Source: Sesamum alatum (Eukaryota > Streptophyta > Magnoliopsida > Lamiales > Pedaliaceae). Taken from it: 64,000 nucleotides of DNA. The stretch spans positions 36,540,466-36,604,465 of the forward strand of contig JACGWO010000003.1 in the NCBI GenBank assembly GCA_034509735.1. Direction: 5' to 3'. This document shows positions 10,136-21,407 of the stretch, in pieces. The notes beneath the pieces are model-generated. The model did no database searches. It had not been told where the DNA came from and saw only the letters and a list, made by a program, of their open reading frames with translations. Numbering within the stretch: the stretch's first letter is position 1; each line of letters begins with the position of its first letter. Position numbers and translations under genes: made by a program.

Positions 10136-12725
10136 TCACCATTTAGATCTCCGGGTACTTTGGCCTTCCCCTCTGACGTCTGTCGTTCTTGACTTGGAAC
10201 CCATTGCTAGAATTGCACTATGCCTTTCGTGTACTGTACCAAGAGGATCTCTCAAGGGCCATGATTGGTCCCTTTGTTGGGTTGGACTATGACTGTCTCT
10301 GGTGGACGATAACCGGGAACTCAGTAATATGTGATCCTTAAGACCCTTGACGGGCTTGTTGTATCTCTGCTGCGTCTCTTCAAGATAGCTTCTTCTTTGA
10401 GCTTCCTTCTCGATTTCATGAACCCTTTCCCTGTCTAAACCATCTGCTGAGATCCGATGACTGGCACCTTGAATATCCCATTCGACCCCATCTGACACAC
10501 TCCTCTGAAGGGAGGTGCTTCTCCGAGAAACCTGTCCAGAGATGGAGTTCCTAGCTTTGATTTCGTCAATGGGTAATTTCCTTGACTCATGACCAATGGC
10601 AGAGGTATAAGCCAACTTGCAACCTTTGTTATTATGGTTCATGTTCAGTTCAATCGAATGAAGATCGCTTTCTACTGAATCTTCTTTGGTGTCATCTATA
10701 GCATCATCATCTTCTTGTTCTTTCTGATCGGAGCTAATGTTAGACTTACTCAAATGTGTTGCTTTCCTGTCATCCTTGTCTCGTTTTGTTCCCAGGAAAA
10801 CTTCCAATTGTTTTCTCAGCTTGCTAATAGCAGAATTTTTCTCTTCAACTTGATGTTTAGCCTCTGATAACTTCACCTGGGCTCTCTCTTCGAGCAACTT
10901 GTCAGCTAATGCCAGCATCTCCCTTTCCTTTTCTGCCTCTTCATGAACTTTAACAGACTCGCTCTTTAGATTTTCCACTTCAACCCTATCTTCATCGACA
11001 TTCCTTGCTAATTCATCACATACCTGCTCGGTTATCTCTCTTGCTCTCCTCTCACTTTCTAGTTCTTGAACTGCCTTCATGAATGATGACTTCATTTCTG
11101 CTAGTTCTTTTCCCAGTTTTTTGTTCAAGCTCTCAAGTCGACGTCTCAACTTTCTCTCGATCTCTAGTTCACCAGCAATCGACCCGATTGCTGCTTCAAT
11201 GGCTTGGTGTTCTTTATTTTTCCATGATGCCTTTTCTTCAGCAAAACATTTCATCAGATAGTTAATCTCGTTTTTATCCGAGCGCTGTTCTTGGCTAAGT
11301 TGATTAACCTGCAGGCGAGCTCGCTCAAGCTCTGCATGCAGTGCCGAGATAACAGATGCGCTTGATGAAGGTTGATCGGCATGAGCCCAAATGCGGTTGA
11401 TAATTTTCAGCAGCTCTTTAGAAGTAGTCAAAGCATTACTTATATCCTTTAGACGGTTCCTACCGCCACTAACTGATCCACTTGATGTTGGGGCACGGGA
11501 TCTAGTCTCAACCTGCGTTACATATTTACATAAATCTTTATGATAAGCAATTTATAGACATAATTTTGAATTTGACCACAGATTAGTACCAGAACAGCAT
11601 ACGCAGAAAAGGTCGGGAGAGAACGGAAACATATAATATCAGAGAAACAAACATTCTGAACTAATAACACAAACATAACCGCATGAAAGGAAGACAAGAA
11701 CTAAATTTCCTTTTACCTCCATAAAACTAGCATTGCTGATAGAATCAAAAACTGCAGCATTTTCTTCTGCAGACCTAAGCCTCTGAGAAATTGATGGTGT
11801 CCTCAAACGACCACCCGTTCCGGATCGATCCATTTTCTACAAAATCCAAAGAGAAGAATTAGTTTATCAAAGCTAAACTTACAGAACAAGCCCTGCAAAG
11901 AAACGAGGGGGAATACGTCTGCATGCAATGCACAAGCATTATTTCTTCTTTCTTGATCCTCAAAAAACGAGGGTGCGATGCTACTCAAAAGCAATGAAGC
12001 TTTTCAACTCATGAAATTCAATCTAGTTGAGACCCTCTATTGCTTTCCATTAACATGATGATGAATGAATTACTAAATAGAACAAGCAAAGTTCTATAAA
12101 CATACTTTGTATGCTATAGAATTCACAAATGCATCCGCAGCAAAGTTAAACAATATGTTAAACTAACAAATACACTTAATAGAAGAAAACAACAGCAAAA
12201 TCATCAGCTCACCTCTGAAACGGTCGGACTATTTGATGGATCAGACAAATGAGGTGGCAAAGGACCTGAACCCGAACCTGAGTGCAACCCCCACCCGAAC
12301 TGCATTTTCTCCCTCTTAAAAACCATCTTACTCCCATTCTTCTTCTGCTGCTGCTTCATCAGCTCCAAATTACTCTCACTCATTTTCGGCGAGGGCATCT
12401 CATTCATTTCCCACAGGGTGGCCGCCAGCCTTCGGGCCGATACAGGCTGAGTGGACTTCCCACTCTGAGAATACTTGGGAGAGTCAATGGCGCTCTTCAT
12501 AGGGGTGGTTCTCCATGTTGGCACAGGGGTGCTAGATCTGGACCCTCCCAGTCCGATTCCCAGCCCGGCCCGACTCTTGCCCACCAGAATGGCCCGCTTA
12601 TTCAACCTGTAATTGTGAATTCTTGATGATGAAGATGAGGAGGATGAGCATCCCCTTTTCCGGATCTTGGTGGGCATTATGAGACCCTCCATCGTCATCA
12701 CTTTATGCCTTTGCCTCGACGTCAT
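10136..12725 (-). CDS. Coiled-coil protein of the At5g41620/USO1-like plant family
   Basis: The three exons on the minus strand are 12725..12213, 11836..11717 and 11512..10136. All junctions are phase 0 with GT..AG borders (donors GAG|GTGAGC and GAG|GTAAAA). They total 2010 nt, or 669 residues. The N-terminus is basic and Ser-rich (MTSRQRHK, later a run of eight Ser). It is followed by the family hallmark ARRLAATLWEMNEMPSP, then the basic exon 2 with LRTPSISQRLRS. Exon 3 carries a long coiled coil, about residues 268-455, and a polar, disordered tail. These features match the plant family annotated as uncharacterised At5g41620 or intracellular transport protein USO1-like. The function is not established; a cytoskeletal or trafficking scaffold role is only inferred from the coiled coil. 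The start could instead be one of the downstream in-frame Met residues (MTMEGL or MPTKIRK), which begin the well-conserved part. Confidence 0.85.
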
Positions 12726-13430
12726 TAACAATATCAACAAAATCTCCTCCTTCTCAATCAATATCTACACTTAATATCTTACAATATCACCGATCTGCAC
12801 GCAATTAAAACAGAAGATTTTGGGAAAATCTAACCAAAAGAATTCAAGGAAAACCGAAAAACTTCGCTTTTTTAGAGCAAAAAGAGAGAATCCGAAGTGG
12901 GGTTTCAAGATCTTACAAATTTCTTCAAGGGAATGTACTGCCTGGCATTGAAAATCTCCCCTTCTCCTCAGCATCGCCTTCTCGTTTGATCGCTCACCCG
13001 CTTCATATCTGCAAGAAAGCACATACAGAGATTGAGATAGAGTGATTTCAGTGGGCGCAGAGTGGTATTATTCAGAATCTAGAACTGCGGTTTCCTTCCT
13101 TCACGGGTAGGTTAAAATCGAACTAGGAATTTAATTGAAAAAGCGGAGAAGAGAATGTGGGGGATGAGATGATAATTTGAATTGATGTGGAAAAGGAAAA
13201 AGAGGAAGCTGAGCTCCATTTTCTCTGTAGACTTAAGGTACTACAGATACAGCGCGTGGAACATGTGGACATAGCGGCAGGAAGAAGCCACGGAAAAGGG
13301 CGAGACCATAGGGCATGTGAGCCGAAAACGTGGCCAATAAAGACTGCTTATTACCGCAATGTTCTTTTTCGTATTTCACTTTGTTTCATTTGTCTAAATC
13401 TCATCTCTCTGCCAAACAAATTCCCTTTAA
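12726..13430. other. Leader and promoter region of the coiled-coil gene
   Basis: This is sequence immediately upstream of the minus-strand start at 12725. No further coding exon is apparent. Pyrimidine-rich tracts suggest a 5' untranslated region, possibly with an intron, up to about 13100. Confidence 0.4.
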
Positions 13431-13677
13431 CTAATTTTATCGTGCGGCCATGTCTTTACGTATGTATAATAAATAATTTTTATATTTTAAAATATATTAT
13501 AAATAAAAATAAAATATAATAATTTAGTAGTTGAATTAATATAAAATTTAAAAAATTGAATAAATTATTTATCTTATTTCCAGTGATATTTTTGAGATCA
13601 CAAAAAATTATTACAATCATGTCAAAATTATCACTTTATGTTTATAGCACCTTTTTTTTTTTATATAATAGTATAGA
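13431..13677 (-). mobile_element. Short Helitron-like element (degenerate)
   Basis: On the minus strand the element begins TCTATACTATTATATAAAA at 13677 after an A and ends near 13431 with TTAG before a T. The body resembles the element at 45499..45772: both share AAAATATATTATAAATAA and a GC-rich patch near the 3' end (revcomp of CGTGCGGCCATGTC). Helitrons insert between A and T and end CTRR, so the TTAG end implies one mutation. Confidence 0.5.
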
Positions 13678-15044
13678 TGACAGTTATGAAATTAGTGTTC
13701 AGAGTAGCTACACGTGTAATATACAAATAATAAAATACATTGGATAATTATCGGGTAGTTGGATGGGCAATACATAATCTACCATTAAAGATGAGAGCTT
13801 TATGGCAATCATTCAAACACTCAAGACATGAAGGGGAGTTTGCATACGTTTATTTTAAGCGTTTATCATCTTATTGTTGAAAATAAGCTTAAATGAATGT
13901 TATTGTATTACGATTTTTGTTTTTGAACTGTTTAAATTAAATTGATTTAAGTTAAAAACTGTAAGTAGTTTCCTACCAAATTCTCCAATTTATTATAAAA
14001 ATTGTAAGTATGAAATTGTTTTTTCAAACACTCTAACTTCAACTTTTTTTTCACTTTTTTTGTTTTCAAATACTCCCAACCTTTATTTCTACTTAATTTA
14101 TAATTTATTACTACTACCAAAACATAAATTATTATAAAACACCTCTTAATTTAATCTTGTGTTTAGTACGATCACTTACCGCCTAGCCAATTATGATGCT
14201 CAAAGAAATAAGTTAATCATTTTTTTTCCCCTTTGCTTGTTGAATAAAAGACTGAATAAAATATTAGAGATAGCAATGGGTCCAGGATATGAATCCGAGT
14301 GGGTTTTGAAATCTTGATTGGGTTCAAAGCGATTCCAGAGTCTTATTTAAATAGATGTAAGTGTAAAATTGTTTATCTTTATCCAAAAGAATGATCAGAT
14401 TTTTTTTTTTTGAATAAATTAATAAGTAATATAATTTACATCTTATTTGATATCTAATAATACTTAAAAATATATTTTTTTATTTAAATTTAAATAAGTG
14501 CACCGTTGATTATCTCAATCCAACCGATCAACTCATTTTTGTAAAGATATTTAGTTAGTAAAATAATGCAAATTTATTTCTATATTCAATAATTATTATG
14601 TTTTTATACTTATTAATTTCTTGAAATTTAAATTTATTTGTTTATCTATATATTTTTAAATAATATATAATTGATCTTTTTAGAAATACAATACTCCCTT
14701 GCCTTGGCACGGGATATTAAAAATCTTATGATAAGTTGAAAATAGTAAATCTCAAGTGGAATTAGTGTAAATTCAATAAATCTCAATGAAAATTTATATT
14801 TTTCTAGGCAAATTATACTACAATCTTTTCCTTAAAATTTAACAATATGCCTAGGAATTTAAAGTAGAAAATTCAATCCGCAATTATATGTAAAATAATA
14901 ATTAAAAATAAAAATAAAAATAAAAATAAAAATGGATGCATTGTTACCAAACATTATGAATGAAAATAACACTACATTGGCTTATAAATCATGAACAGGC
15001 AAATGCTGTATAAAAGGCAAAGTTGCCAACTATCCTGGAGATAA
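13678..15044. other. AT-rich intergenic sequence
   Basis: No gene is seen. It contains an AAAAAT microsatellite at 14904..14933 and AT-rich filler before the 3' end of the UPF0496 gene. Confidence 0.55.
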
Positions 15045-16370
15045 TCAACCTGGATTTTGATGCAGATGGATCTCTTGAACAAGCTGCGATCTTGTCCGAT
15101 TTATTGCAGCAAAACAGACGATCAGATGCTCCTCAAGATTGACAAGCCGCTGCACAAAACCCGTACGGTTTCTCCGAATCTGCTTCAATATCTCCTGTAT
15201 GAGATACTCATCCATGCCCCTCTCCAATCCCAGCCGAACAAGAAGCTTGTCGTTTTCGACATCAGTGTGGAGATGGCGAACCAGTCGATCAGTGGTGTCC
15301 AGCTCCTTGTGGAGGACATAAGCATTGATGGCTGCTGCATCGAGTTGAGGTAGACGGGCCGTTTCTTTCCTTGTTGCGATGGAAGGCAACGTTGCTATGC
15401 ATATGGGGCTTCCGATTAGAGCAATTAGAGCATGGCTAGCTATGGCAACAGCTGATATGGCCACACCAGCTGCAGCTGCAATCAAACATAAAGCACATCC
15501 GGTTGAACAGTAGTGTACAGGACGGGTTCTTGACCGTGGCTTTCCGACATGATGGCCGAGCTGGTCTTTGAGGTCGGAGAAGGATTGGCGCACGTTGTTG
15601 AAGTTCTCTGAGTCGGGGGGGAGGAAGGGGTTTTCAAGGCGGTCAAAATGGAGAAAAATGTTATGTGCTGAGTTACTAAGGGAGTGGGAGAGGGAATAAG
15701 AGTCGGAGTCGAACTCCATTGGGAGGTCATCAAGAAGGTTATGAATAGGGGCATAGATGAGCTGAGCACGGCGGATGCTTTGGTAGAGGAGGAAGCATAA
15801 ACGAGAAGTTTGCTCACTATGTTCAAAGTAGGTAGCTACGAGATAAGTATGCGGGTCGTGCCTAATAAGTGAAAGTGTTTCTTGAACATACTCACGGGTT
15901 GGTCGAAGAACCTGTTCTAACAGCTGAGGTTCCTCAGTGAAGTCTACATTTTCAGAGTCTATGGTTTGGTCAAAGGAGCTGTCCTGGTCAAAGGTTCTCT
16001 GAATCTCACCATAAGAGTGAGTTTGAACTGCACGTGCGTATTCTTCACTAAGGTTAATCGTGGCAGAGAGTTGAGCACCGCTTCTTGGAGTATTCTCGAC
16101 AGAAGAACCTGAATTATGATTTACACCGTCAAAGGTTAGAATGTCTTTAGGCACTAAACGAGCGCAACATACGAAAGAAACAGTCTAGAAAGAAAATAGA
16201 AGTGCCTGATCACAGAAATCCTGCTTCTTTTGTATAGATTCTTCTTAGTGCCTTCATCCAAAACCAGGATAGAACCAGATTTTCTTTCTACAGATTGTTC
16301 TTTTCTTTCTTACAAGGAACTCCATAAGAGTTCAGAAGTTTACCTTGCGAAACAGGGGACGAATAATCAT
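15045..16370 (-). CDS. UPF0496 (DUF677, At3g19330-like) family protein
   Basis: Exon 2 (16184..15045, 379 codons plus stop) is certain. It contains the family block NLSEEYARAVQTHSYGEIQ, a helical middle region, and a hydrophobic segment CALCLIAAAAGVAISAVAIA at about residues 236-265, followed by a second helical region ending in NRTRSQLVQEI. There is no ATG between the upstream stop and the family-conserved part, and a strong acceptor (TTTTCTTTCTAG) sits at 16185. I therefore infer a 27-nt first exon 16370..16344 (MIIRPLFRK), with donor AAG|GTAAAC and a 159-nt intron; the phase is 0 and the total is 388 residues. UPF0496/At14a-like proteins are plant membrane-associated proteins. At14a itself has integrin-like domains and links membrane and cytoskeleton, but the biochemical role of this member is unknown. 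Confidence 0.8.
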
Positions 16371-17568
16371 TGTTCGTTGAAGGTGCTGGCAGTTGCTTCA
16401 AACAAAACAGCATTGGGCCCTGTCCTCTGAAGTCGGACAACCAAAAATCATTTCTTTATAAAAGACTGGCGTTCGTAGTCTACAAGAAAGTCTGACATGC
16501 ACAATCTCAGAAGAAATGGATCGCCCAAATCTTCTTCTGCCGAAAGCTGAACAGAAATAAATGGAAGATGACAAAGTGTTAAAATACAAACACGAAACTT
16601 AAATCAATCAAACAAGTAAAGGAGTATCCTTGCTGACAAGATTCTAGAATAAAAAGAGCTGCTCTTGGAACAATTTAACCACAAGCAAGTACTTCCCTGC
16701 CATTCATTTCAAAGCATTCTCTCAAGAGCAACATTTATAATCCTAGACCTCGTACATTTGAGTTAACATGAAACACCAACCGCTGACAAAGCCTATCGTT
16801 GGCAATGTATCACCTAGAATGCTAGTGGTGAAATCAATCATGAGGTTGAAGTTCAGAGAGAATCTTCGCCACTAATCTTTGCTTTCCCTTCCTCTTCAAG
16901 TTGAGCAATGAAAAGGCATTTGGCAAACGCTCAACAAGCACTCGTTTCTCACATCAAATTCAAAACTCTTCCATCATGAGTACCTTACATACAGAAGACT
17001 CCTACTTAACATATTAGATCCCTTCTCCAGCTTCATAGGTAGACAACGGCAAATTGAACCGGCACACTCAACTAACCAACAGTCTCCAGTTTCAATGATC
17101 AAACCTCCAGTTCTTTCTAAACAAACCACCATCTTTTTCCTCGGTGCAACGTGACATTACTTGAGAATCATTGAGGCATAAGTGCACAGCACTCTCCACA
17201 ATAATGATTTCCACATAACCCTTTGCAAAACTTCGCCAGCCAAAAGAAAAAACTACACAAGCAAAATAACAGAAAAGGAAATAAAGAGCAAAAGATTCAC
17301 AAATTTCTTGCCAAAGAAAAAAAAAAACAGGAAACCCGCTCAAAATATTTACAGACAAGTTCATACAAAACCCACATAAATACACAAAGGATAAGGAATT
17401 GAGCTAAATTGCGGGTTTCATGAGAATCGTGATTCTTTAACATCCAAGAACAAAAAAGGGTCTCAAGCTTTTAGCACATAAGACAGCATAAGCGTAAAAG
17501 TTAATAGGTAGAGTAAGTAGGAAAGGTGAGTGGTGGGAAATACCAAAAACAGTGGAATGATGTCGAGA
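16371..17568. other. Intergenic region between two minus-strand genes
   Basis: This holds the promoter of the UPF0496 gene and probably the 3' untranslated region of the small membrane protein gene. Short open frames (17092..17385 minus, 16230..16430 plus) have no recognisable domains. Confidence 0.5.
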
Positions 17569-17757
17569 TTAATCTTCGAGGAGCTTTCTGAGACGGGCTT
17601 TGAGGAAGTCTTTACGGGCCTGGTGTCGGGCCTGTTGAGGGCCGATGTTGGAGAAGGAGAGATGGGTTCCGACGGCGATGCAGAGAGCACCGGTGAGCAA
17701 GGCGCAGATGTGGAGGGTTAGCTGCTTAGGCGTCGGAGAGTACGGCCACAGTACCAT
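17569..17757 (-). CDS. Small single-span membrane protein, 62 residues
   Basis: The frame reads MVLWPYSPTPKQLTLHICAL and continues with a hydrophobic segment (about residues 12-31), then a basic, Gln/Arg-rich tail with QQARHQARKDFLKARLRKLL. Composition and order (short N-terminus, one membrane span, basic amphipathic tail) look like a genuine conserved plant mini-protein. The frame stays open upstream to 17781 but only with GTG, and a good acceptor (GTTTCCCCAG) lies at 17782. Either this ATG is the start or a short upstream exon adds residues ending in EGSKPE. The function is unknown. It lies head to head with the eS17 gene, about 0.5 kb away. Confidence 0.65.
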   Translation of the reverse strand: MVLWPYSPTPKQLTLHICALLTGALCIAVGTHLSFSNIGPQQARHQARKDFLKARLRKLLED

Positions 17758-18153
17758 CTCCGGCTTTGACCCTTCTTTCACTGGGGAAACAACACAAAAA
17801 TGCTACTACCAAAATTTTATTTTATATATATGCAAATCTTTAATTATATTAAAGATAACAAAAATAAAATAAAGAATTATTATAATTGATAAGTTTTTAA
17901 ATCTTTTTCATTGATTTTTTTAAATTTGTGTAGAAATAATTTATACTAATATATAAAAAATAAAAAAAATTGTCCCTCACCATTTATGAAACTCCGGTAT
18001 TATTTTTTAATTTTATCGATAATAATCTTAAAATTATTATTTTTTTTTTCCCTATATCAGTTGTGGTCATGGTATAGCATTTTTTGGAAAAGTCAGGGGC
18101 TAGTTTGATATACTCAAAGAGTAGTGGTGCCAAAGGAAAATATCTGCCTCCTT

Positions 18154-18159
18154 TATAAT
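18154..18159 (+). promoter_or_regulatory. TATA-like element of the eS17 gene
   Basis: TATAAT within CCTTTATAATC, about 35 nt upstream of the telo box, is consistent with a start of transcription near 18180. Confidence 0.45.
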
Positions 18160-18189
18160 CTCAGAACCTCAACTTCTTGCTTCCATCCC

Positions 18190-18198
18190 AAACCCTAA
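18190..18198 (+). promoter_or_regulatory. Telo box
   Basis: AAACCCTAA. This motif is common just around the transcription start of plant ribosomal-protein and translation genes, where it is linked to expression in dividing cells. Its place about 80 nt before the eS17 ATG fits that. Confidence 0.75.
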
Positions 18199-18275
18199 AC
18201 CAAAAACTCCTCTACGTCTTCTCCCCCACTTCCCCGCCGCCGCCGCCAGCCACAACCAGAACCACCACCGAGAAG

Positions 18276-18701
18276 ATGGGTCGCGTCCGAACAAAGACCG
18301 TGAAGAAATCCTCCCGGCAGGTCATCGAGCATTACTACTCGAAGATGACGCTGGATTTCCATACCAACAAGAAGGTTCTCGAGGAAGTCGCCATCATCCC
18401 CTCGAAGCGCCTCCGGAACAAGATTGCTGGGTTCTCTACTCATCTGATGAAGCGTATCCAGAAGGGGCCGGTCCGTGGAATCTCACTCAAGCTGCAAGAG
18501 GAGGAGCGCGAGCGCCGCATGGATTTCGTGCCCGATGAGTCGGCCATTAAGATCGACCGCATCGAGGTTGACCAGGAGACAATTGATTTGTTGGAGACGC
18601 TTGGCATGAAGGAGCTTCCAGGTGTCGTCCTTAGGGAGGACCAGGGACCGATCAATGTTGCGCCGCTGAACTATGGCCGCGGAGGCGCCAGACGCTACTG
18701 A
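18276..18701 (+). CDS. RPS17: 40S ribosomal protein eS17 (RPS17)
   Basis: A single uninterrupted exon encodes 141 residues, the usual size of plant eS17. The start [20 protein letters not shown] is the conserved N-terminus. Conserved internal blocks such as [19 protein letters not shown] and [20 protein letters not shown] follow, and the tail is Gly/Arg-rich (YGRGGARRY). It is a structural protein of the small ribosomal subunit. The coding part is distinctly GC-rich compared with its flanks, as expected for a highly expressed gene. The ATG at 18276 is chosen because the family begins MGRVRTK; the open frame extends further upstream, but that part is leader sequence containing the telo box. 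Confidence 0.98.
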   Translation: MGRVRTKTVKKSSRQVIEHYYSKMTLDFHTNKKVLEEVAIIPSKRLRNKIAGFSTHLMKRIQKGPVRGISLKLQEEERERRMDFVPDESAIKIDRIEVDQETIDLLETLGMKELPGVVLREDQGPINVAPLNYGRGGARRY

Positions 18702-19825
18702 GAGAGATGAGGCTTTCTCGGGTTAATGTATTCCTTTTAATGCTTTTTGATAATGTGTTATTTTTAGTTTTGTTGGAAACGATGTCTTCTGGTACTTTTA
18801 GAATATACATTTTCGAGGATTTGAGATAATGATTAATGTGTTAGAGTTTCTCAGACAATCACATCTCTCTTCCTCTCGCGTTTTTGCTGAAATTATGAAA
18901 TTTCTGCTAATTATGACTAGTATTTCTTTTCTCTTCTCTTCTCTTGCTTGGTGGGATCTTTTAATTGCTCATTTATGGAGATGTTGGCAACTGTTTTTCT
19001 TTTTAATGCTGAATTAAGTTCCACTTGCATAAGAGACACATTGCCCTGATGAGAAGATCCGTGGTGGGATTTGTTGTGCAATAATCCTCTTCTGGTGAGG
19101 AGGTTGTTTGAATGATCATGAACATGAAAATTTTTGGTTGGGCTTTCGTTGGCTGGTTCTCATTGCCGATAAGGAAAGATTGAATTGCAGTTAAAATGAA
19201 CATTGAAGATTCGTGTGTTTCTCGGGTAGGGATGAAAAAGTTGGTGATTATAAGAAACATGGTTCAATGTTGGTGTCGGGCGGAACTAAACACATGCCGG
19301 GAATTATGGTGGCATTGCAATTTTTATCTAATTATTTGTGAAGGATCTCTGTTTGTGGGGTGGTATTGCCTTGTTCTCTGCTGATATCCATCAGAGAGAA
19401 TATGCATGTATGTTATTTGTGGCTAAATAAAAATGTGAATAATTGTGAGTGAGTAAAATATTGTTTAAGTTTGGCTCGATTTCTTGCTTAATTTGTTGTT
19501 ATGGTTGAATAGATTTGATTATTTGACAGTTTGAGTTCATTTGGGTTTTAATCAAGTTGAAGACACAGATCACACATGGTTTGTTGATAAGTTTATACGC
19601 TCGTTCTATTATCTTTTCACCAGTTGAGTTGAACTTGATGTCCGAGATTGATTTGTTATACTTAGCAAACAGAATTGAGATGAACCTTCAGAATTAGTAG
19701 TACTTGCATATTTGCACGCAACAACCTTCGGGTATATTGAGCAGAATTTGGGTATTTGTAGTATTTTGTACACAACACTGCAAAATAACAGACTAAGGGG
19801 AGAAAGAGGAAAAGATGTCAATATA
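18702..19825. other. 3' flank of eS17 and of the TLDc gene
   Basis: The eS17 3' untranslated region and intergenic sequence lie here. The part nearest 19826 is probably the 3' untranslated region of the convergent TLDc gene. No additional gene is recognised. Confidence 0.5.
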
Positions 19826-20721
19826 TCACTCGCTCGAATTTGCAAGCCCAACCATATTAAGCATATGCCGATCTTCCTTAAACCTTTCCAGCACTGTGCC
19901 TTTGATAACTTCTGGTCTATCTTGATCAGCTCTTCTTGGAACCACTCCCCAGCATTCTATTACCTCTGGGTATATCTGTGAGGTCTTCGATAGGCATGGG
20001 CTGCCAAAAGTTGTGCAGCTGAAGGTGTGCCCCTGATCAAAGTTTGCTGACAGGAATAGCCCAAAATGATGTACTCGACCTCCAAAACCGATGCCATTAG
20101 GAATGCTCTCTGAGCTGAAATTTACAGCACACTGCAAATGGAAGGATTTAACAATCTCAACATCACAGAAGCATATAAATCAGAAAGCGAATTGTCTAAA
20201 GGTAAAATCAGTAGTTTTTGATCATCCTGATAATTCACTCTTACAGTTGGTCTTCTGATCACCTGCCATTTATATTTCTTTTGTGAAGGGGAAAAATATA
20301 ATGCATATAAAAACCCTGGTACTAATTGGATGGTGATCAGATGACGGTCTTCAAAAGGAAAACTGTTTGCAGATTTACCTATTTATACAATCTACTGCTC
20401 AAGATCAAGAACTTGTGTCTACTAAGTAAAAGAAAGAAGACCTCTTGAGGCATTCTGGCTCCAAACATGATTAAATAAAAATCATCTATCACCGTCTTTC
20501 AGTTTTTGGAGTATTTTACCAAGGAAATTCAAGTACTTACCCATTGTAAATTATGGTTTGCCCCAGTAGGCCGAAAAATTGATGCTACTGGATATAGCTG
20601 AAAGAGAAACGATCTCATATCCCCATAAAAATCAGAGTGCTTCTCCCATGGCTGAGAAGCATAGCCTCCATAAATACAACCTTCTTTATCTTTGATGATC
20701 AATACCGTTGGTCCATCAATT
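19826..20721 (-). CDS. TLDc-domain protein, 3' part only (5' end lost at gap)
   Basis: Two exons are clear. They are 20721..20541 (acceptor CTGCAG, donor TGG|GTAAGT) and 20131..19826 (acceptor TTTGCAG, stop TGA), joined in phase 0. They encode GPTVLIIKDKEGCIYGGYAS, DFYGDMRSFLFQLYPVASIF, NLQWCAVNF, then GIGFGGRVHHFGLFLSANFD and SQIYPEVIECWGVV, the core and C-terminus of a TLDc domain. TLDc proteins (OXR1/NCOA7 relatives) are linked to oxidative-stress resistance and, in animals and yeast, V-ATPase regulation; the plant role is not defined. The 5' exons are not in the visible sequence. They may lie in the N run at 20908..21407 or may have been displaced by the retrotransposon that begins right after it. 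Confidence 0.9.
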
Positions 20722-20907
20722 CTGCAGTTCAATTCAACAGTTACCCATCCCATGGCTACTAAAAGATAGAAGCAGCAACCTAGGAACTGACATGCAAATA
20801 AAGAGCTTTTAGCATTCGCACCTCCTAAAAACTAAAAAGTCTCACAGACAAAAAGAACTGGTGCATTTTAATGTATCAAAGCAACTTCATGGTGTAAACA
20901 AAAAAAG

Positions 20908-21407
20908 NNNNNNNNNNNNNNNNNNNNNNNNNNNNNNNNNNNNNNNNNNNNNNNNNNNNNNNNNNNNNNNNNNNNNNNNNNNNNNNNNNNNNNNNNNNNN
21001 NNNNNNNNNNNNNNNNNNNNNNNNNNNNNNNNNNNNNNNNNNNNNNNNNNNNNNNNNNNNNNNNNNNNNNNNNNNNNNNNNNNNNNNNNNNNNNNNNNNN
21101 NNNNNNNNNNNNNNNNNNNNNNNNNNNNNNNNNNNNNNNNNNNNNNNNNNNNNNNNNNNNNNNNNNNNNNNNNNNNNNNNNNNNNNNNNNNNNNNNNNNN
21201 NNNNNNNNNNNNNNNNNNNNNNNNNNNNNNNNNNNNNNNNNNNNNNNNNNNNNNNNNNNNNNNNNNNNNNNNNNNNNNNNNNNNNNNNNNNNNNNNNNNN
21301 NNNNNNNNNNNNNNNNNNNNNNNNNNNNNNNNNNNNNNNNNNNNNNNNNNNNNNNNNNNNNNNNNNNNNNNNNNNNNNNNNNNNNNNNNNNNNNNNNNNN
21401 NNNNNNN
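20908..21407. other. Assembly gap of 500 Ns
   Basis: There are exactly 500 undetermined bases. The round number suggests a placeholder, so the true missing length is unknown. The missing part should include the 5' end of the TLDc gene or the 5' LTR, gag and protease of the neighbouring retrotransposon, or both. Confidence 0.95.
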
